This document shows positions 59,318 through 64,000 of a stretch of 64,000 nt of DNA, piece after piece. The notes beneath the pieces were generated by a model. The model was not told the DNA's origin, did not search any database, and saw only the letters and a program-made list of their open reading frames with translations. Made by a program: the position numbers and the translations under genes. Source of the DNA: Lumnitzera littorea (taxonomy: Eukaryota; Streptophyta; Magnoliopsida; Myrtales; Combretaceae); contig JAMXBB010000011.1 in NCBI GenBank assembly GCA_024138015.1, positions 77,792,106 to 77,856,105 on the forward strand. Direction: 5' to 3'. How positions within the stretch are numbered: the first letter of the stretch is position 1; every line of letters begins with the position of its first letter.

Positions 59318-62096
59318 ATGGCCATCACTCAAGGAAATGATAGAGACCTTGAGATCAATGATCCCTTCGAGTTGAGGTTTCATTCCATAGAAAGGGCTAT
59401 GGAAAAGATGGTAGAACAAATGAGCTTCCTAGCAGATAGCATTACTTTGCTGCGAGATACAGCACCGGCTAATGAAGAAAGTTCAAAAACCCGTTATGGG
59501 AAGAATACACAAGCTCCTAAGCAAAGCACGGATATCAAAAAGACCCATTTGAGTCATAAGGAGTTTACCCGAAAGACAACCTGACCTTCGAACCTAACAC
59601 ATATGTGGCCCTGAGACCTGTCGACCATGGGCCAAGTACAGATAGCTTGAAAGAACTGGAAAAGAAATTGATACAATAGATCACTGAGAAGATGAAGGCA
59701 TTCGTAGGGTGTGACGGATTTGAACAGGTAGGGATCACAGAGTTTTCTGTGTATGACATGGGATCATACCCTAAGAAGTTTAAGGTACCAGAATTCGAAA
59801 ACTATAACGGGACAGGTTGCCCTAAGCTCCACACCAGGTTGTATGTCAGGAAGATGGGTAAATATGTTCAGTATGATCCATTTATGGTTCAGACATTTCA
59901 AGATAGTCTGACCAGACTGGCCCTGACTTGGTATGCCCAGCTTGATTTGAATCAGATAAATACATGGGAGAAACTTGCTCAAGCATTTTATGAACAATAT
60001 AAATTCAATGTAGAAGTAGCCCCAACTATGATGGACTTGGTTACTTTACGGAAGAAGAATAATGAATCGTTCAAAGAATACGCTCAAAGATGAAGGTCCT
60101 TAGCTGCAAGAATCTCTACTCTTACGACTAAGAAGGAGCTCACGTCGACTTTCATTAATACCTTGGAGAGGCCCTATTTCTCCCATCTCATTGGGCAGGC
60201 CTCATCCAGTTTTGCTGAAGTAGTAGCAACAGGGTGCAGGATTGAAAGCGTCGTCTCTTCCGGTAAGTTGCAAGACCTAGCAGATAGAAGACCACTGGTG
60301 TCATCATCTAGTCCTAGACCAGTCGGTAGCAAGCCTAAAGATTCTGCCGTTGGTATGGTAAATTCAAATGCCAGACCGAATGCTCAAGGCGCTTTTAGGG
60401 CGAATCCACCCCCCGCTCGGCAACATTTCAGAGACCAGTTTCAAACTAGCAGGACTTATAGACAATTTACTAAGATACCAGTCCCTTTAAGTCAAGTCTT
60501 CGAGAAGTTGCAAAAGGATAATTTGATACGGTATGAACTTCCTAGTGATCGATACCGATCGAGAATCTTTGACCCCACAGTAAAGTGTGAATACCACTGT
60601 GGATAAGTGGGGCATTCGACTGATGCATGCTGGAGACTGAAGAACAAGATTCAGGATTTGATAGATGAAGGGACAGTGCAGTAAGATTTTGTGGAAGCCC
60701 CAGTTCCTAATGTTAACAATAATCCCTTTTCTAACCACGGGCCGATGATTGGTATGATTTTTTATGACCGTGCTGTCAACGTCATTAAATCAGATAAGAA
60801 GCCTAAGGTTTTTGAGTTCTATACTAGCAACCAGACTCTAGAAGTGAAGAAGTACACATTCTACATACCGTTGCCACTAGAAAATTACAAGGCTGCTCCA
60901 TTTAACTATCACTTAGTAAATCAGGAAAAACCAGGTCTTCTGGTAGGGGGCATTACTTGATCGGGAAATATTTATCACCCAAGAGAGGAGCATGGGAGGA
61001 AAGTCATGTCGGGACAATCAAATGATAAGACGGCGGCCGAATGCATTCAGGGGCTATCGGCCTTTACCAAAATGATCAAGTTGAGTGAGTATAAGATCAT
61101 GGATCAACTCAGTAAGACTCCTGCATAAATATCGTTGATGGGCTTATTAATCACATCTGAACCACATAGGGAGGCTTTATTTCGCCCTTTAAATGAAGTG
61201 AAGGTCCCTTAGGAAATTTTAATTTAGAAGATGGGACTGGTTACTAATTCGATCCTCGTAATAGATCAAATTTCATTTTTAGCTGAAGAATTGGGCAAGG
61301 AAGGGAACAAACATACAAAGCCACTCTTTATCATGGTGAGGAGTAACGACATAATTATCACCAGGGTATTCATTGACAACGGATCATCACTAAACGTTTG
61401 CCCACTCGCCACCTTGGATTTGTTGGGCATCAACACATCTGCAATTAAGCCTTCTTCCACAACAGTTAAGGCCTTTGATGGTTCCGGAAGAAAGATTATA
61501 GTAGAGATTGATTTATCCGTGAGTATTGGCCCTCAGCACTTTACTATTCGATTATAAGTTATGGATATTCCAAGATCTTTCAATCTACTTTTGGGAAGAC
61601 TTTGGATTCATGCAGCAGGGGCCATACCCTCGAGCTTGCACCAAAAGTTAAAGTTTATCTCAAATGGCCAAGTGATTACAATTCTAGAAGATCAAGATTA
61701 TGAAATCTACAAAAAGACGGCTATACCTTACATAGAAAGTGAGGGACAAGAAGAGCTGGGTTTACAAATGTTTGAAGAAGTGAACATGATTATCGGTCCC
61801 AACAGAGAGGATGATAGAAGAAAGGGATTCAAGGAAGGCCAAATCGGTACTTACGGCCTTGGCGATAATCCTACCCCGGCGGAAGAATTATAGAAGAAAC
61901 AAGTAAGGGGCAAGAGAGGTGATAGATTATACCATGCCTCAATGACGTTTCTACTGCTAGCTGAGACGTTCAGACGGGAAGAGACTCAAGCCCGAGAATC
62001 TGACAAAGAAGGATTAACAAACTCGCCACCCAAGTTCCAGCATCATTTGAACAATTGGTTCTCCATCCTGGTGAATAGCAACAGGTCTTCCCTAGG
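59318..62096 (+). pseudogene. Ogre gag-pro
   Basis: The start region (59318-59584) reads SIERAMEKMVEQMSFLADSI, a coiled-coil N-terminus. After one frame change (about 59585-59690) a single frame continues to 62096. It includes a capsid domain (FQDSLTRLALTWYAQLDLNQ, 59896-59955; RKKNNESFKEYAQR) and a zinc-knuckle-like CEYHCG-stop-VGHSTDACW (60586-60630). The protease has VFIDNGSSLNVCPLATLDLL (61369-61428), with Asn where the Thr or Gly next to the catalytic Asp is usual. In-frame stops include 60091, 60604, 60682, 60958, 61126, 61210, 61555 and 61891. The frame runs straight into the splice donor at 62097. Confidence 0.85.
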
Positions 62097-62316
62097 GTAA
62101 AGGGGTGACCCGTAGTTAGTATTTTCTGAATTTTTATTTTCAATAGTCATCGTTTCAAATGTATCATTGAACCTTTCGTTCAAAATTAGTTAGGCCTTTA
62201 TCTCATTTGAGACCATACTTCCATTCATTCAATGAAATTTTAGTTCGTTTCTTTCCTATGTTGCGTTCTAGTTCTCTTTTACTTACATACACTTTTCTTT
62301 ATGCATTCTCATTCAG
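62097..62316 (+). other. Ogre intron between pro and RT
   Basis: Donor G|GTAAAG at 62097, and a pyrimidine-rich tract with acceptor ATTCAG at 62316, give a 220-bp intron. The gag-pro frame ends two bases into a codon (62095-62096) and the base at 62317 completes it, so the spliced frame is exactly the RT frame. Unspliced reading meets TAA at 62098-62100. Ogre elements are known for an intron at this place. Confidence 0.82.
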
Positions 62317-63310
62317 ATCCAATGAACCAAGTGAAAACCAGGAATACCTTGCGCAGGTAGAAAATGAGAATATCGATATCGCTTCCGACCCTACTGAGTT
62401 AGTTGTCGGGAGCGATGTCGATGACCACAGTAATATACAAGAGCAATGGCAAAAACATGAACTGGGTAAAATTACTATTGATGAACCGATTGAGACAATT
62501 AATGTGGGGAACGAAGAAAATCTCAAGAATTTAAAAATTGAGGCGAGTTTAAAAGAGAAAAAAAAAAAGACAGAAATGATTACGTTGTTAACTAAGTATT
62601 AAGACATACTCACTTGGTCATACGAAGATATGCCTGGGTTGGACCCGTCGATTGTAGCCCACCGTTTACCCACACAAGAGGACATCAAACCAAAAAAGCA
62701 AAAGTTAAGGAGATTTCGACCTGACGTCTTGTTGAAAATTAAAGAAGAAGTGAAAAAACTACTGGAAGTTGGATTCATTGAAGTGTCGAATTACCCGGAA
62801 TGGGTAGCTAATATTGTTCCGGTAATGAAGAAGAATGGGAAAGTTAGAGTGTGTATAGACTTTCAAGATCTCAACCAGGCAACGCCTAAAGATAATTTTC
62901 CATTGCCTCACATTGATGTCTTGGTGGATAACACAGCCGAAAACTCATCTATTCTCTTTCATAGACGGTTTTTCGGGATATAATCAGATTCGGATGTTTA
63001 AACAAGATAAGCCAAAAACGACCTTCATTACGAGTTGGGGAATGTTTTGCTACAAGGTGATGCCGTTTGGGCTTAAGAATGCAGGTGCAACATATCAGAG
63101 GGCCATGGTGGCAATTTTCCATGACATGATGCATAAAGAAATAGAAGTATATGTTGATGACATGATTGCAAAATCCAAAAAGGAGGAAGATCATTTAAAA
63201 AACCTGAGGAAGCTATTTGATAGACTAAGGAAGTACCACTTGAAATTGAATCCAGAGAAGTGTTCCTTTGGTGTAACATCAGGAAAATTGTTGGGATTCA
63301 TAGTCAGCTA
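62317..63310 (+). pseudogene. Ogre reverse transcriptase
   Basis: An acidic linker (62317-62602) leads to RLPTQEDIKPKKQKLRRF (62651-62704), YPEWVANIVPVMKKNGKVRV (62792-62851) and FQDLNQATPKDNFPLPHID. A frame change at about 62940-62960 is followed by FIDGFSGYNQIRMFKQDKP and CYKVMPFGLKNAGATYQRAM (63048-63107). EVYVDDMIAKSK (63147-63182) carries an intact Tyr-x-Asp-Asp box. KYHLKLNPEKCSFGVTSGKL closes the palm. TAA at 62600 and TAA at 63309 are in-frame stops. Confidence 0.9.
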
Positions 63311-63311
63311 A

Positions 63312-64000
63312 AGAGGTATCGAAGTCGATCCTGATAAGGCCAAAGCTATAATTGACATGCCTCCTCCACAAACGCTCAAGGAAATGCGAGGATTGCTGGG
63401 GCGTTTAAATTACATAGCCCGATTCATATCACAGTTAACGGACAAATGCCGCCCTCTTTTTAAGTTATTAAAGAAGAACGCAAAGATCAGCTAGAATGAG
63501 GAATGCGAAGAGGCTTTCACGAGAATCAAATAATACCTCAAGAAACCTCCAGTATTAGTAGCTCTTAAACCTGGAAAGCCGTTGTTCTTATACCTGGCCA
63601 TAATGTCGGAAATCCATGGGATCTATGCTCGGCCAAAAGGATGAAGAAGGGAAAGAGCGAGTCATTTACTATCTAAGCAAGAAGTTTACCGAAGGGGAGC
63701 AAAAATACTCAGAAGCTGAAAGAACCTGTTATGCATCGGCTCAGACAATATACATTGTATTATCAGATTGAGTTGATAACACAACACGATCCTTTGAAAT
63801 ACTTAGTTGAAAATTCGGCTCTCATTGGTAGAGTTTCAAAGTGGCAGATGTTGCTGACAGAATTTGACATTAAGTATGTGAGCTAAAGTTCAGTTAAGGG
63901 GCAAGCTTTGGCGGATCAATTAACGGAGAATCCTTCTGAGGATACCCCTCAAGAAGCACGGGTTGAGTTTCCTGATCAAAGTATCCTAGTAGCAAGAAAT
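63312..64000 (+). pseudogene. Ogre RT thumb and RNase H, cut by the window end
   Basis: RGIEVDPDKAKAIIDMPPPQ, MRGLLGRLNYIARFISQLTD and CRPLFKLLKKNAKIS (63312-63493) are the RT thumb and tether. PPVLVALKPGKPLFLYLAIM (about 63547-63606) leads into the RNase H, where VIYYLSKKFTEGEQKYSEAE (about 63661-63720) follows in a shifted frame. Stops and shifts increase towards the window end. The second RNase H and integrase would lie beyond 64000. Confidence 0.8.

Larger units (their letters stand above)
55260..64000 (+). mobile_element. Ogre element (Tat lineage), 5' part, truncated by the window end
   Basis: The order is LTR, tRNA-Arg-type PBS, ORF1, gag, protease, a short intron, RT and RNase H, the recognised layout of Ogre elements. 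The left end is not resolved; 55260 is an estimate, because the 3' LTR lies outside the window and cannot be compared. Each ORF has several in-frame stops and there are two frame changes, so the copy is inactive. It differs from the 1203-17012 element in its PBS and in having ORF1, so it is a distinct family. Confidence 0.88.

Overview
The window is plant nuclear DNA, almost certainly from a eudicot. It is AT-rich, has spliced genes with GT-AG introns, and is dominated by decayed Ty3/gypsy LTR retrotransposons. Species cannot be read from the sequence. Two host genes are recognisable. One is a two-exon, divergent thaumatin-like protein gene on + (34367-36312). The other is a multi-exon DnaJ10-type J-domain gene on - (39160-43029, 5' UTR to about 43450); it carries a stop in the J domain, a one-base frameshift in exon 6, and no recognisable last exon, so I call it a pseudogene.

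Layout. 1-1202: AT-rich flank. 1203-17012: a Tat-lineage gypsy element with two 487-bp LTRs, order gag-PR-RT-RH-archaeal-type RH-INT, an 86-bp tandem array and an antisense ORF, interrupted by two solo LTRs (2645-6416 and 12417-13635). 17013-24500: AT-rich sequence with a third solo LTR (21522-22742). 24770-26470: two adjacent unrelated tandem arrays (about 87 bp and about 38 bp units). 29090-33350: a degenerate 60-bp array split by a 3.1-kb solo LTR (29880-32993). 34367-36312: thaumatin-like gene. 38299-38597: 149-bp tandem duplication. 39160-43450: DnaJ pseudogene. 43733-53220: a chromovirus (Reina-like, with chromodomain) carrying two more nested solo LTRs (45435-48625 and 49865-50668). 53871-54178: a hAT-like MITE. 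About 55260-64000: the 5' part of an Ogre element (LTR, tRNA-Arg-type PBS, ORF1, gag-pro, the diagnostic intron, RT-RNase H), cut by the window edge.

The clearest result is structural. Six solo LTRs from three families can be bounded to the base by TG...CA ends and 5-bp target duplications (four perfect, two with one mismatch), and four of them sit inside the two complete elements. This gives a relative insertion order and shows that unequal LTR recombination has been a major deletion process here. Ogre splicing can be checked from the sequence: removing 62097-62316 joins the gag-pro frame exactly to the RT frame.

I found no prokaryote-like system, CRISPR array, rRNA or convincing tRNA gene, and no clearly new biological system. 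The least explained sequences are the tandem arrays at 24.8-26.5 kb and 29-33 kb.
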